Program-made: the position numbers and the translations under genes
Assembly: GCF_040537815.1 (NCBI RefSeq)
Contig: NZ_JBEWSZ010000001.1
Coordinates: forward strand, 1,178,001-1,242,000
DNA: 64,000 nt
From: Mesorhizobium shangrilense
GTDB lineage: Bacteria; Pseudomonadota; Alphaproteobacteria; Rhizobiales; Rhizobiaceae
Direction: 5' to 3'
Notes under the pieces: generated by a model
Told to the model about the DNA's origin: nothing
Databases searched by the model: none
Seen by the model: the letters and a program-made list of their open reading frames with translations, nothing else
In this document: positions 28,401 to 36,777 of the stretch, one piece after another
Layout: each line of letters opens with the position of its first letter
How positions within the stretch are numbered: the first letter of the stretch is position 1

Positions 28401-28929
28401 CGAACTCTATCAGCAGATGCTGGAAGAGGCTGTCGCCGAGGTGAAGGATTCCGGCGAGGTTCAGGACGGCGGCTGGTCGCCGCAGATCGCCGTCGGCACG
28501 GCGGTTATGATCCCGGAAAGCTATGTTCCCGACCTGCAGCTGCGGCTGGCGCTGTATCGCCGTCTCGGCGATCTCGAAAACACCGAGGAGATCGATGCCT
28601 TTGGCGCCGAACTGATCGACCGTTTCGGGCCGCTGCCGGAGGAGGTGAAGCATCTGTTGAAGATCGTCTTCATCAAGGCGCTCTGCCGCAAGGCCAATGT
28701 CGAAAAGCTTGATGCCGGACCAAAAGGCGTCGTCATCCATTTCCGTAAGCGCGAGTTCCCCAACCCGGTCGGGCTGGTCAAGTTCATCGGCGAGCAGGGC
28801 TCGCTGGCCAAGATCCGGCCGGACCACAGCGTCGTCTTCGCCCGGGATTGGCCGACGCCTGAAAAGCGCCTGGCTGGCTCGGCAGTGGTGATGACGCAAC
28901 TGGCCAAGCTGGTCGACAAGGCCGCTTAG
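25432..28929 (+). CDS. mfd: Transcription-repair coupling factor
   Basis: About 1165-residue translocase that removes stalled RNA polymerase and recruits nucleotide excision repair. The N-terminal UvrB-like region (LDLPAWDCLPYDRVSPG) is followed by the RNA-polymerase interaction/CarD-like domain (SGDIVVHTDHGIGRFIGL). The helicase core has GDVGFGKTEVALRAAF, IDEEQHFGVKHKE, LSATPIPRTL and YQLRGRVGRS. The C-terminal domain D7 follows. I chose ATG 25432 (MTLIPKIGLPKG) because the upstream in-frame extension is made from the palindromic repeat. Confidence 0.97.
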   Translation: MTLIPKIGLPKGRAGQFIVDGVADGYEAFALVQTALEIAPDKPVLFVARDGQRLPAIVEALAFAAPGLPVLDLPAWDCLPYDRVSPGSDAAARRLDALTAMIALARKPHRAVILTTANALLQRIPPAGLVEAQTFHAKPGNQIDMNALISRLEISGFERVPTVRGVGEFAVRGGILDLLAPGWTEALRLDFFGDTLESIRVFDAATQRTTGQRKSMALQAMSEVALTPETISRFRRSYIEAFGAPQRDDGLYAAVSEGRRFAGMEHWLPFFYERLETVFDYLPETPVVFDHLAHEALAERHTLILDHYEARKKQADAALKDAVPYKPVPPDLLYLSPENLVSSLGPREAIDFTPFDAPDAGAKKVYHAGSRQGRSFVEERADPNINVFDVVVKHIADERAARRRIVVAGWTEGSLDRLGQILAEHHLGNLKQVATLAEAEKLEPGQAALAVLPLESGFETEKLVVVAEQDILGDRLIRRSKRKKRASDFIAEASALSSGDIVVHTDHGIGRFIGLRTIEAVGAPHDCLEIHYAGDDRLFLPVENIELLSRYGSDSAEATLDKLGGGAWQSRKAKLKRRLLDMAGQLIRIAAERQMRAAPALVPADGLYDEFAARFPYEETDDQQTAIDSVRDDLGAGKPMDRLICGDVGFGKTEVALRAAFIAAMEGFQVAVVVPTTLLSRQHFKTFSQRFSGLPIRVAQASRLVGAKELAETKKGIAEGQVDIVVGTHALLGSSISFKNLGLLIIDEEQHFGVKHKERLKDLKADVHVLTLSATPIPRTLQLALTGVRELSLIATPPVDRMAVRTFISPFDPLVIRETLLRERYRGGHSFYVVPRISDLAEIHDFLKESVPELKVAVAHGQMPPGELDDIMNAFYDGQYDVLLSTTIVESGLDIPTANTLIIHRADMFGLSQLYQLRGRVGRSKVRAYALFTLPANRKLTDTAERRLKVLQSLDTLGAGFQLASHDLDIRGAGNLLGEEQSGHIKEVGFELYQQMLEEAVAEVKDSGEVQDGGWSPQIAVGTAVMIPESYVPDLQLRLALYRRLGDLENTEEIDAFGAELIDRFGPLPEEVKHLLKIVFIKALCRKANVEKLDAGPKGVVIHFRKREFPNPVGLVKFIGEQGSLAKIRPDHSVVFARDWPTPEKRLAGSAVVMTQLAKLVDKAA

Positions 28930-29128
28930 CGGGTTGTCGCCTTTGCATTTGGGCAGGAGAGGCATGCTAGTGCCAGTTCAACTCGACAGGAGTTGTTGAT
29001 CGAGGGCAATCAAAAGGCCGTATCGACTATCGAGGGACCTGCGACGATTGGAGCCATTGAAGTATTTCGAATATCGGAATGAGATGCGCTTGCAACTCAT
29101 CAATGCCGGAAGCTGAAGGGGAACGATC

Positions 29129-29470
29129 ATGGATCCTCAAACCTTCGATGGATACTGGCTCGGCTATCTTGCCGGACATTCACGGCCTTCCACGCGGCTT
29201 GTCCATTATCTCGGCCTGTTTTTCGCTCCGATAGCAGGGATTGTGGCATCTTTCCTGCTCGTCTGGTGGGCCTTCCTGGTTATCATTCCCCTCTTCTATC
29301 TCGCTGCCCTGCTTACGCATCCTTTGCTCGAGCACAACAGCAACAAGCCCTTCGCCGACCGGCCCTTGTGGAGCGCCATCGCGCTGCTTCGAATGCTCGC
29401 ACTCGACATGACGGGTGGCCTCGGTCGCCAATTGCGGCGACTGGACGGGGTTGCAAGACCGACACCATGA
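29129..29470 (+). CDS. DUF962 / Mpo1-like membrane protein
   Basis: 113-residue small membrane protein. It shows the DUF962 pattern: YLAGHSRPSTRLVHYLGL, then membrane segments, then THPLLEHN and ADRPLWSAIALLRML with DMTGG. The yeast relative Mpo1 is an iron-dependent dioxygenase acting in fatty-acid alpha-oxidation. The histidines in H-R-P-x-T-R-x-x-H and THPLLEH are consistent with that, but the bacterial role is untested. A GAAGGGGAAC sequence precedes the start. Its stop overlaps the next gene by four bases. Confidence 0.75.
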   Translation: MDPQTFDGYWLGYLAGHSRPSTRLVHYLGLFFAPIAGIVASFLLVWWAFLVIIPLFYLAALLTHPLLEHNSNKPFADRPLWSAIALLRMLALDMTGGLGRQLRRLDGVARPTP

Positions 29471-29901
29471 CGATTGCAGTCAGCGCGATCTGCTCGGTGA
29501 TCCTTTTGCTTGCTGCCGGTTTTCACTTCTATTGGGGCCTTGGCGGTCGCGTCGCGGCGGATCTGGCGTTGCCGCAACGCGAAGATGGTAGCCCGGTAAT
29601 CGAGATGGCGTCCCTGGGCGCTGTTGCTGTCGGCCTGGTGTTGGTGCTGGTGCTCTGGCTCGTCCTCGGGCTTGCCGGGAGGGTCCATCTGCCGTTGCCG
29701 CAATCGTGGCTAAGGGCAGGTGGTATCCTTTGGGCTGTCATCTTCGCTGCGCGGGCACTGAGCTGGTCCAGATATGTCGGGTTGTTCAAACGGGTCAGGA
29801 CAACGCGCTTCGCCAGGTATGACACCTTGCTCTATAGCCCCTTGTGCCTCGTGCTTGGATTGGGATTTTTCTATATGGCGTCCACAGACGCCGTGCAGTA
29901 A
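29467..29901 (+). CDS. DUF3995 family membrane protein
   Basis: 144 residues with four predicted membrane helices. HFYWGLGG near residue 20 and WSRYVGLFKRV, then FARYDTLLYSPLCL near the end, fit DUF3995. The ATGA overlap with the upstream gene sets the start at 29467 and suggests co-translation. Function unknown. Confidence 0.8.
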   Translation: MTIAVSAICSVILLLAAGFHFYWGLGGRVAADLALPQREDGSPVIEMASLGAVAVGLVLVLVLWLVLGLAGRVHLPLPQSWLRAGGILWAVIFAARALSWSRYVGLFKRVRTTRFARYDTLLYSPLCLVLGLGFFYMASTDAVQ

Positions 29902-30027
29902 CCGGCCAGCCTCCATTCGCCACGCGACCAAATCCGGTCTAGAATAGGAAATCGGCTTCGTGTATGGAGCCGCCACCCCATACAGGGGCGGGAATGGCGG
30001 GCGATGGCGCCTGCCTGTTTGTTTGAT

Positions 30028-30071
30028 GCAATTCCGGTCGGAAAACCGTTTCACACTTTTCCTGGAATTGC
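30028..30071. repeat. 44-bp palindromic intergenic repeat, copy B
   Basis: Begins GCAATTCCGGTCGGAAAACC and ends CACTTTTCCTGGAATTGC. It is in the opposite orientation to copy A and matches its reverse complement in 40 of 44 positions. It ends 24 bases before the chosen aroG start, so it would lie in the promoter or 5' leader of that gene. Confidence 0.85.
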
Positions 30072-30095
30072 TCGGAAAGAGTGCTGGGTGCAACG

Positions 30096-31469
30096 ATGAC
30101 GAAATGGTCGCCGAATTCGTGGAGAGCAAAGCCGATCAAGCAGGTTCCTGCCTATCCGGACCTTGCCGCGCTGAAGAGCACTGAAGCCCAGCTTGCCACC
30201 TTTCCGCCGCTGGTTTTTGCAGGTGAGGCACGCAAGCTGAAGAAGCAGCTTGCCGCTGTCGCTGCCGGCGACGCATTCCTTCTGCAGGGCGGCGATTGCG
30301 CCGAGAGTTTCGCCGAGCATGGCGCGGACAACATCCGCGACTTCTTCCGCGTGTTCCTGCAGATGTCGGTCGTGCTGACCTTTGCCGGCGCACAGCCGGT
30401 GGTGAAGGTTGGGCGCGTTGCCGGCCAGTTCGCCAAGCCGCGCTCGTCCGACAACGAGACCAAGGGCGACGTGACGCTGCCCAGCTATCGCGGCGACATC
30501 ATCAACGGCATCGAGTTCGATGCCAAGTCGCGCATTCCCGATCCGGCCCGCCAGGAAATGGCGTACCGCCAGTCGGCGGCGACGCTCAACCTTTTGCGCG
30601 CCTTCGCGCAGGGCGGCTATGCCAGCCTGGAGAATGTGCATCGCTGGATGCTCGGCTTCGTGTCCGACAGCCCGCAGGGCGAGAAATACGAGTCGCTCGC
30701 CAACCGCATCACCGAGACGATGGATTTCATGAAGGCCGTCGGCATCACCTCGGAAACCAATTACGCGTTGCGCGAGACGGATTTCTACACCAGCCATGAA
30801 GCGCTGCTGCTCGGCTACGAGGAGGCGCTGACCCGTGTCGATTCAACGTCCGGCGACTGGTACGCCACGTCAGGCCATATGATCTGGATCGGCGACCGCA
30901 CCCGCCAGCCCGACCACGCGCATGTCGAATATTGCCGCGGCATCAAGAACCCGCTCGGCTTGAAATGCGGCCCGTCGCTGACGCCAGATGGCTTGCTGGA
31001 ACTCATCGACCTGCTCAACCCCGAGAATGAGCCGGGCCGGCTGACGCTGATTGCGCGCTTCGGTTCCGACAAGGTCGCGGATCATCTGCCGAAGCTGGTG
31101 CGTGCGGTGAAGAAGGAAGGCCGCAGCGTGGTCTGGTCGTCGGACCCGATGCACGGCAACACGATCGAGGCCGCCGGCTATAAGACGCGGCCGTTCGACC
31201 GCATCCTGAAGGAGGTGCAGACCTTCTTCGAGGTGCACCGCGCCGAAGGCACGCATCCCGGCGGCATCCATGTCGAGATGACCGGCAAGAACGTGACGGA
31301 GTGCACTGGTGGCGCCCGCGCCATCACCGCCGAGGAACTGCATGACCGCTATCACACTCATTGCGATCCGCGCCTCAACGCCGACCAGGCGATCGAACTG
31401 GCGTTCCTGGTGTCTGACCTGCTCAAGAAGAGCCACCCGGTGCAGCACAAGCAGGCTGTAAATAGCTGA
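30096..31469 (+). CDS. aroG: Class II 3-deoxy-7-phosphoheptulonate synthase
   Basis: About 457 residues. It catalyses the first step of the shikimate pathway, joining phosphoenolpyruvate and erythrose-4-phosphate. The start [10 protein letters not shown] followed by KQVPAYPD is the usual N-terminus of type II (plant-like) enzymes. Key segments are [11 protein letters not shown] (metal-binding Cys), KPRSS, ERTR-region equivalent [24 protein letters not shown] and GGIHVEMTG. The symbol varies between databases (aroF, aroG, aroH). A strong terminator follows the stop. Confidence 0.95.
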   Translation: MTKWSPNSWRAKPIKQVPAYPDLAALKSTEAQLATFPPLVFAGEARKLKKQLAAVAAGDAFLLQGGDCAESFAEHGADNIRDFFRVFLQMSVVLTFAGAQPVVKVGRVAGQFAKPRSSDNETKGDVTLPSYRGDIINGIEFDAKSRIPDPARQEMAYRQSAATLNLLRAFAQGGYASLENVHRWMLGFVSDSPQGEKYESLANRITETMDFMKAVGITSETNYALRETDFYTSHEALLLGYEEALTRVDSTSGDWYATSGHMIWIGDRTRQPDHAHVEYCRGIKNPLGLKCGPSLTPDGLLELIDLLNPENEPGRLTLIARFGSDKVADHLPKLVRAVKKEGRSVVWSSDPMHGNTIEAAGYKTRPFDRILKEVQTFFEVHRAEGTHPGGIHVEMTGKNVTECTGGARAITAEELHDRYHTHCDPRLNADQAIELAFLVSDLLKKSHPVQHKQAVNS

Positions 31470-31494
31470 TATCTTTCTGTGTTTTCCGTGATCG

Positions 31495-31526
31495 AAAGGC
31501 GTCGGAGAAATCCGGCGCCTTTTCAA
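31495..31526. terminator. Rho-independent terminator after aroG, possibly bidirectional
   Basis: 12-bp stem with one G-T pair (AAAGGCGTCGGA / TCCGGCGCCTTT) closed by a GAAA tetraloop and followed by a T-run on the plus strand. The RES gene is convergent and stops 8 bases beyond, so the same hairpin can serve it on the minus strand. Confidence 0.85.
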
Positions 31527-31533
31527 CTTCAAA

Positions 31534-32307
31534 TCAGCGTCCGCGTTCCCAACGCAGGTCCCTGAGCCTTGGATCGGCAAAAGCCGTCCTTGAAAACTCG
31601 ATCCGCTTTTCCGGAAATTCGCAGATCGCCTGCACGCCGAAGGCGCCGAGGCGGATGCGCCATGTCTGTGGCTCGATCGGCTTCGGCTTGGCGAAGCCAC
31701 GGCATGTAAGCAGCGCGATGTTGGCGCCGTTCGGGTTGCGTGCGGAGCGATAGCGGATCGCTTCCAGTCCGGCTTCTCGCGCGACGTCGGCGATGTTCTG
31801 GCAGGCCACATAGTCGATGGGGTGGGCCCATGCCGTCTCGTCGCGATCAAGCGGCGGCCGGGTCAGGTCGACAGCTCTTGCGCAGCGTATCGCGGCTGCG
31901 AAGGCGGTGTATTCTGCGGCGTCATGCGGCCAGGGCGTATCCGGCGATTCAGCGAAGAACAGCAGCCGGTAGAAGGCCATTTCCGACACGGCGGTCATCA
32001 TGGTCTCCGCCGCGTAGTAAACGCCCTTTGTCCGGCCGGCGCGGCGGAAGCGGGAGCCGTGCGGATAGACCGAGCCGTAGCGGAAGGGCGTCGCCAGCAG
32101 ATAATGGAGATGCCGGCATTCAAGCGGGATTTGTGGCTTGGTTTCCTCGATGAGGTCTTCGAGCAGCGACTGCTCGTCCAGCGTGTCGACGACTTTCAAC
32201 GTCGAGACACGGTGCTGCGCTTCCACCATGCGCCAGTATTTGCCTTCGATCTGTACTGCTTCAGACGAGAGCGCGTCGGGAGTCCAGATAGGCAATGACA
32301 TCGACAA
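31534..32307 (-). CDS. RES-domain toxin
   Basis: 257-residue RES-domain protein. It carries the family's arginine-glutamate-serine pattern in EGKYWRMVEAQHRVST, then RYGSVYPHGSRFRRAGRTKGVYYAAE and TAVSEMAFYRLLFF. RES toxins such as MbcT and ParT use NAD or modify targets with it, and are blocked by a partner of the Xre/MbcA/ParS family. The upstream gene overlaps by 47 bases and is exactly such a partner. The protein is longer than minimal RES toxins, with a C-terminal RIRLGAFGVQAICEFPE region. Confidence 0.85.
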   Translation of the reverse strand: MSMSLPIWTPDALSSEAVQIEGKYWRMVEAQHRVSTLKVVDTLDEQSLLEDLIEETKPQIPLECRHLHYLLATPFRYGSVYPHGSRFRRAGRTKGVYYAAETMMTAVSEMAFYRLLFFAESPDTPWPHDAAEYTAFAAAIRCARAVDLTRPPLDRDETAWAHPIDYVACQNIADVAREAGLEAIRYRSARNPNGANIALLTCRGFAKPKPIEPQTWRIRLGAFGVQAICEFPEKRIEFSRTAFADPRLRDLRWERGR

Positions 32308-32635
32308 GCCCGGTGATTGTGAGGATTTTTTCCAGCGGCGTGGCGTCGAACGCCGCGTTTGGGTTCTTCAGCCACGCCCGGGCGACAGCCTCGTCGCCGC
32401 CGACAATGGCGTCGAGCGAGCGGAACAGGCGCACGAACAGCACCGCGAGCTCGAATGGCTTGGTGCCACGTTCCAGGAGGAATTCCTGCCTGCGCATGCG
32501 CGAAACCGTGGCTTCGGAGACGCCGATCACGGAGGCCAGCATCCTGGCGGTAATGTCCAGCAGATCAGCGGCGCGCAGCGTTGCCTTGGTCAGGACTGCA
32601 TTCTCGGCCGTGTTGGCAGCGGTCTGGAGTTGCAT
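32261..32635 (-). CDS. Xre/MbcA/ParS-type antitoxin of the RES pair
   Basis: About 124 residues. An N-terminal helix-turn-helix-like part (ARMLASVIGVSEATVSRMRR) is followed by the MbcA/ParS toxin-binding domain with VRLFRSLDAIVGGDEAVARAWLKNPN. I chose ATG 32635 (MQLQTAANT); the longer frame to 32749 reads through sequence with no motif. The order antitoxin then toxin with overlapping ends is standard for this system. The promoter probably lies in 32636-32745 and is likely autoregulated, by family knowledge. Confidence 0.87.
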   Translation of the reverse strand: MQLQTAANTAENAVLTKATLRAADLLDITARMLASVIGVSEATVSRMRRQEFLLERGTKPFELAVLFVRLFRSLDAIVGGDEAVARAWLKNPNAAFDATPLEKILTITGLVDVIAYLDSRRALV

Positions 32636-32745
32636 CGCGTGCGTGCCTTTCCATTTCTGTAGAAAATATAGTCCACAAAAATTCACATGGAAAGGGTGGG
32701 GTCGGCCAAATTCGAAGAGGCGAGGATAAGAAGCCGACGGGAGCG

Positions 32746-33816
32746 TCAATCTTTCTTGTAAAGCAGCCAGCTCTTGCCGGAGCGGCCGGCCATGGTCGAA
32801 TGCCTGGTCACGCGGTTGCGGCCGCTGACCTTCGAGCGGTAGAGCGCGCGGTCGGCCTTGGTGTAGAGATCCTCGGGGTTTTCGGCCTCCGATGCCATGC
32901 AGATGCCCATGGAGACAGTGACGGTGCCGTAATTCGTGCCGGTCTGGCTGCTGGTGAAAGGTGTCTGTTCTATCAGCGCGCGGATACGTTCGGCTATCTC
33001 ATAGGTTGTATCTTCGCTGGCGCCTTCGATGATCAGCGCGAACTCCTCGCCGCCGGTACGGGCAACGAACATGTCGCCACGAATGCTGGTCTGCAGGATA
33101 TCGGCGATGATCTGGATGATCTTGTCTCCGACAGGGTGGCCGTAGCGGTCGTTGATGTCCTTGAAGCGGTCGATGTCGGCAAGGATCAGGGCATTGAACA
33201 GGATGCCCTTGTTGCTGTTGTAGATCCTGGTGATTTCCTTGTCGAAGGCGCGGCGATTCCAGATATGGGTCAGCGGATCGGTGTCCGCGAGCCGCTTGTA
33301 TTCCTCGAGCTTCGACTTCACGCTCTCGAGTTCAGCCGTCTTGTCACTGAGCGTGGTTGCCACCTGCCTGCCATGGTCGATCGTCGAATTCGTGGCGGCC
33401 GACATGGCGTTGGCGATCTTCTGCAGAAGATCCTGCGAAAGAAGGCTGCGGCTGCTCAGCCCGCTCGACGTCTCATCGAGAATCCTGCCGTACTTCTCGA
33501 TGTGGTTGCGTTCGCTTCTCAGCAGCAAGGCAACGTCCTCGAGCTCCCTGGCGATCACATCCCTTGCATGCTCGACGATGCTAGGGCCATGGTTCTGCGC
33601 GAAGAAGGTGCGTCCGATCTTGTCCAGTTCGTCCTGGGTCGGGCGATTGCTGAGCGAAACGACGGCAAGGCTGAGTTCGTGATTGGTGCCGCTCAGCGCT
33701 TCGTAAAAGATCTCATAGTTGCGCGGCAGTCCCAGGACGCCCAGCTGTCGCATGGTCGCCACAACCGTGCTTGCAATGTCGGCGTTTCGTTCGGTCTGGG
33801 CGGTTGCCGGTTGCAT
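32746..33816 (-). CDS. GGDEF diguanylate cyclase
   Basis: 356-residue cytoplasmic protein. Residues 1-170 are helical with no membrane segment. The GGDEF domain follows, with DTDPLTHIWNRRAF at about 178-191 and the active site GGEEF at 255-259, so synthesis of cyclic di-GMP is likely. The inhibitory-site position before it reads RGDM rather than RxxD, so product inhibition at the canonical I-site is not expected. No receiver or PAS domain is obvious in the N-terminal half. Confidence 0.9.
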   Translation of the reverse strand: MQPATAQTERNADIASTVVATMRQLGVLGLPRNYEIFYEALSGTNHELSLAVVSLSNRPTQDELDKIGRTFFAQNHGPSIVEHARDVIARELEDVALLLRSERNHIEKYGRILDETSSGLSSRSLLSQDLLQKIANAMSAATNSTIDHGRQVATTLSDKTAELESVKSKLEEYKRLADTDPLTHIWNRRAFDKEITRIYNSNKGILFNALILADIDRFKDINDRYGHPVGDKIIQIIADILQTSIRGDMFVARTGGEEFALIIEGASEDTTYEIAERIRALIEQTPFTSSQTGTNYGTVTVSMGICMASEAENPEDLYTKADRALYRSKVSGRNRVTRHSTMAGRSGKSWLLYKKD

Positions 33817-34198
33817 GTTCTGTTCACTCTACCCTAGGAGCCGTCGCGGACTTGCGGGTGCCGGATGTCACCGATACGGGGGAACGCGCTCGACATTCCA
33901 GAGCATCTTGCGAAGAGACGCGTCCCCACCCACGACTTTCGCTCGCCGGCATAATAAATGCGGGCGCGCTAAAGTTTCCTTAATTTACTGTGGCTTCGCA
34001 AGCTTTTTCTACCTCAGGCTGTAGAAACCCTGTGCCTATTTTGAGGTAAGGCCTGTCCGAAAGATGGTGTTGCGCCATTCCAACCAAGATCATGAGCCGT
34101 GACCTTGCCTGCAACGAATGAGTTTTGGACAAACCACCTTATTCCATTGATGCGGCCATTGCATTATCTCGGGCCGGTGATTCTGACGGGGATTTGGC
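33817..34198. other. 382-base gap with two overlapping inverted repeats
   Basis: Holds the divergent promoters of the diguanylate cyclase and dgkA genes. TTTCTAC/GTAGAAA (34006-34012, 34021-34027) and TACCTCA/TGAGGTA (34010-34016, 34042-34048) share bases and could form only one at a time. No supported gene; the frame beginning 34099 has no motif. Confidence 0.5.
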
Positions 34199-34558
34199 AT
34201 GCAGCGGCTGATCGACGCGTTCTTCAATTCGGTACGGGCGTTTCGCAAGCTGGCGGCGAGCGAAAAGGCCTTCCAGCAGGAGTTGATGCTGCTGGTGCTT
34301 GCCTTGCCGCTGGGATGGTTCGTCTCGACGTCATGGCGAGGTTATGCGCTGCTGATCGGCGCGGTGCTGCTCCTGATCATGGTTGAGGTGTTGAACACCG
34401 GCATTGAAGCAGCGTGTGACGCCATCTCCCACGAGTTCCACATAGACATCCAGCTCGCCAAGGATTGCGGTTCGCTGGCGGTGCTGATTTCGGTCATGAT
34501 CGTTGCCGGCGTCTGGGGCATCGCTTTGATCGAACGGATCACCGGACTACCGATCTGA
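34199..34558 (+). CDS. dgkA: Diacylglycerol kinase
   Basis: 119-residue membrane enzyme phosphorylating diacylglycerol to phosphatidate. Three membrane helices are visible. The family signature is VEVLNTGIEAACDAIS, with the catalytic Glu region just before it, and HIDIQLAKDCGSLAVL follows. GGGGAT lies upstream of the start. In rhizobia this activity recycles diacylglycerol released by membrane-lipid remodelling. Confidence 0.94.
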   Translation: MQRLIDAFFNSVRAFRKLAASEKAFQQELMLLVLALPLGWFVSTSWRGYALLIGAVLLLIMVEVLNTGIEAACDAISHEFHIDIQLAKDCGSLAVLISVMIVAGVWGIALIERITGLPI

Positions 34559-34598
34559 CGGTCCAGCTACTACATGGCAGTTACCAAAGGAGACTGTC

Positions 34599-35186
34599 AT
34601 GAGCGAAACCGGTAACTTTCTGCTGTTGCAACGTGCTGGCCTGCCGGACGATCTGCGCTGGCTGGTGGAAAAGTACCCGCGTGAAAATTGGCAAGGTCAT
34701 GCCAACATCCACGGCATCGCCAATATGTGGCTGCAGCGGCACGACATGTTCCGCGATCTCGGCGGCATGCTGGCCAATGGCATTGGTGATTACCGCGAGG
34801 GCAGGCTGACAGCGCCGGACTTCGCGCGCTGGTTCGCACCGCGTCTCAACCACTTCCTCGGCAATCTCGATGGCCATCACAATGTCGAGGACCACCATTA
34901 CTTCCCGGTCTTTGCCAAGGCCGAGACCCGATTGAAGCATGGCTTCGACATCCTCGATGCTGATCACCACACCATCCACGAGGGACTGGAGCGCAATGCC
35001 GAAGCGGCGAACGCCTTCATCCGAACGCTTCAGGAGAGCGAGGACAAACAGCGATTCGCGGCGGATGCCTATGCCGACGAGAACAGCCGGCTGATCGCCA
35101 TGCTGACCCGGCATCTTGCCGATGAGGAAGACCTGATCATCCCCTTGATCCTTGATCGCGGCGACCGCGCTCTTGGCATCGATTAG
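34599..35186 (+). CDS. Hemerythrin-like (HHE domain) protein
   Basis: 195-residue helical protein. Histidines and carboxylates spaced as in hemerythrin HHE domains are visible: HANIHG, LNHFLGNLDGHHNVEDHHYFP, LDADHHTIHEGLE and RHLADEEDLIIPL. It could bind a diiron centre for oxygen or nitric oxide handling. GGAG lies 6 bases before the start. It ends by overlapping the convergent DedA gene by four bases. Confidence 0.85.
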   Translation: MSETGNFLLLQRAGLPDDLRWLVEKYPRENWQGHANIHGIANMWLQRHDMFRDLGGMLANGIGDYREGRLTAPDFARWFAPRLNHFLGNLDGHHNVEDHHYFPVFAKAETRLKHGFDILDADHHTIHEGLERNAEAANAFIRTLQESEDKQRFAADAYADENSRLIAMLTRHLADEEDLIIPLILDRGDRALGID

Positions 35187-35788
35187 GATGCTGCCGTTTC
35201 CCTGGCCTCCTTGCCACGTTCCCTCCTTGAGAGATGGCGGGCAATCAACCATGCTATGACGGCTACAGTCACGCCGATGGCCAGGCCGATCAGCAATTTC
35301 TCGTGGCGCGCCAGGGCCTTGCCGACGATCTGCTCCGCGCCCAGTCCGAAAACGTAGCCGATGCTGCTGAACAGGATCGCCCAGATCATCGACGATATGG
35401 CGTTCAGGACGACGAAGCGCACCATTCCTATCCGCGAGAGCCCAGCCGCTATGCCGCCGACGAGACGCAGCCCATAGATGTAGCGGTTCGACAGGACGAA
35501 GATGTTGGGGTGCGTATTGACCAGCCTGTAGGCGCGCCTGAAGCCCGGGCGTTTTCGCAGCCTGACCACGAACGGATATTCGGCGAAGCTTCGCCCGAGA
35601 ATGAAGAACAAAGTGTCGCCGGCAAAGGCACCCAGCGCGGCGGCAAGGACGGTATGCCAGAGAACGAACAGATGCTGATGTGCGAAAAATCCACCCAGGA
35701 TCGCCGCACTTTCGCCTTCGGCGACGCATCCCAGAAAAACGGCGATAAGCCCGTATTGTTCGATGAGATGGTGGACGAACTCGGTCAT
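35183..35788 (-). CDS. DedA family membrane protein
   Basis: 201 residues with several membrane segments. DedA/SNARE-associated landmarks are CVAEGESAAILGGFFAH, GDTLFFILGRSF and NRYIYGLRLVGGIAAGLSRI (family F.R.ipg.R...). DedA proteins are linked to lipid flipping and proton-dependent envelope homeostasis. The C-terminal tail is basic (RHLSRRERGKEARE). Confidence 0.88.
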   Translation of the reverse strand: MTEFVHHLIEQYGLIAVFLGCVAEGESAAILGGFFAHQHLFVLWHTVLAAALGAFAGDTLFFILGRSFAEYPFVVRLRKRPGFRRAYRLVNTHPNIFVLSNRYIYGLRLVGGIAAGLSRIGMVRFVVLNAISSMIWAILFSSIGYVFGLGAEQIVGKALARHEKLLIGLAIGVTVAVIAWLIARHLSRRERGKEARETAAS

Positions 35789-35978
35789 GAAGCTGACCGC
35801 TGTTGCGGCAGCATATAGTCGAGCGCGTCAAGGCCGTCCATCCGTTGCCTCGCCCAACGGTTTGGCAGGCCTCCTCTCGCCTTGTTCATGCTCGTCCCCA
35901 TAGCTATGTCGACGACAGACGTAGAGGCTGCCGGCGTCTACGGGAAGTGGTACATTCGCGGTAACTGGCGAGGGGGCG

Positions 35979-36692
35979 ATGGCCGATTTTCGGAAAATTC
36001 GTCTGCGTGCGGCAAAACGCAAGGGTGGGGAGACGCAGCTTGCGTCGCTTCTGGGCCTGGCGCCCGACAATGCGGCGGTGGCCGGCATCGCGGACGATCG
36101 CATTCTCTCGACAATGGCCGAACGCATCTTTGCCGCAGGCTTCGTCTGGCGGGTCATCGAACAGAAATGGCCGGGCTTCGAAGAGGCCTTTCTCCACTTC
36201 GAGCCGAAACGGCTGTTGTTCCAGCCTGATGATTTCTGGCACGACCTGACCGCCGACAAGCGCATCGTGCGCAATCCGCAGAAGATCAAATCCGTTCGTG
36301 ACAACGCGGCCTTTGTCGAGCGTGTGTCGAAGGAGCATGGCGGCTTTGGCAAGTTCCTTGCGCAATGGCCGGCTGACGATCAGGTCGGACTGATGGCCTA
36401 CCTCGGCAAGCACGGCAGCCGGCTCGGCGGCAACACCGGCCAGTATTTTCTGCGCTGGCTGAACTGGGACGCCTTTGTCATTTCGGGCGATATGTCGGCG
36501 GCATTGCGCGACGCCGGCCTCGATATCGCCGAAAGTCCGACGTCGAAAAAGGACCTCGACAAGATTCAGAGCCAGATCAACGCCTGGGCAGCGGAAACCG
36601 GCCTGCCGCGCCGGCATATTTCGCGCATCCTGGCGATGTCGATCGGCGAGAACCACTCGCCGGAATCGCTGCGCGAATATATGGGCGAGTAG
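35979..36692 (+). CDS. tag: DNA-3-methyladenine glycosylase I family protein
   Basis: 237-residue HhH glycosylase of the Tag type, expected to remove 3-methyladenine. Family-like segments are MAERIFAAGFVWRVIEQKWPGFEEAF, NPQKIKSVRDNA and YLGKHGSRLGGNTGQYFLRW. The N-terminal zinc-binding cysteine of classical Tag is not seen, so this is a divergent branch. GAGGGGGC precedes the start. Confidence 0.82.
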   Translation: MADFRKIRLRAAKRKGGETQLASLLGLAPDNAAVAGIADDRILSTMAERIFAAGFVWRVIEQKWPGFEEAFLHFEPKRLLFQPDDFWHDLTADKRIVRNPQKIKSVRDNAAFVERVSKEHGGFGKFLAQWPADDQVGLMAYLGKHGSRLGGNTGQYFLRWLNWDAFVISGDMSAALRDAGLDIAESPTSKKDLDKIQSQINAWAAETGLPRRHISRILAMSIGENHSPESLREYMGE

Positions 36693-36777
36693 GACATGAT
36701 CGACATCCGGCGATCGGCCCGGGTGGTCCAAACGAACGCCATTGCCCGGCGAATTCTGCCGCGCTAAACCCGCTGAC

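Noticed and set aside
34099..34386. Plus-strand frame overlapping dgkA
   Set aside because: No motif after the first 30 residues and it overlaps dgkA in another frame.
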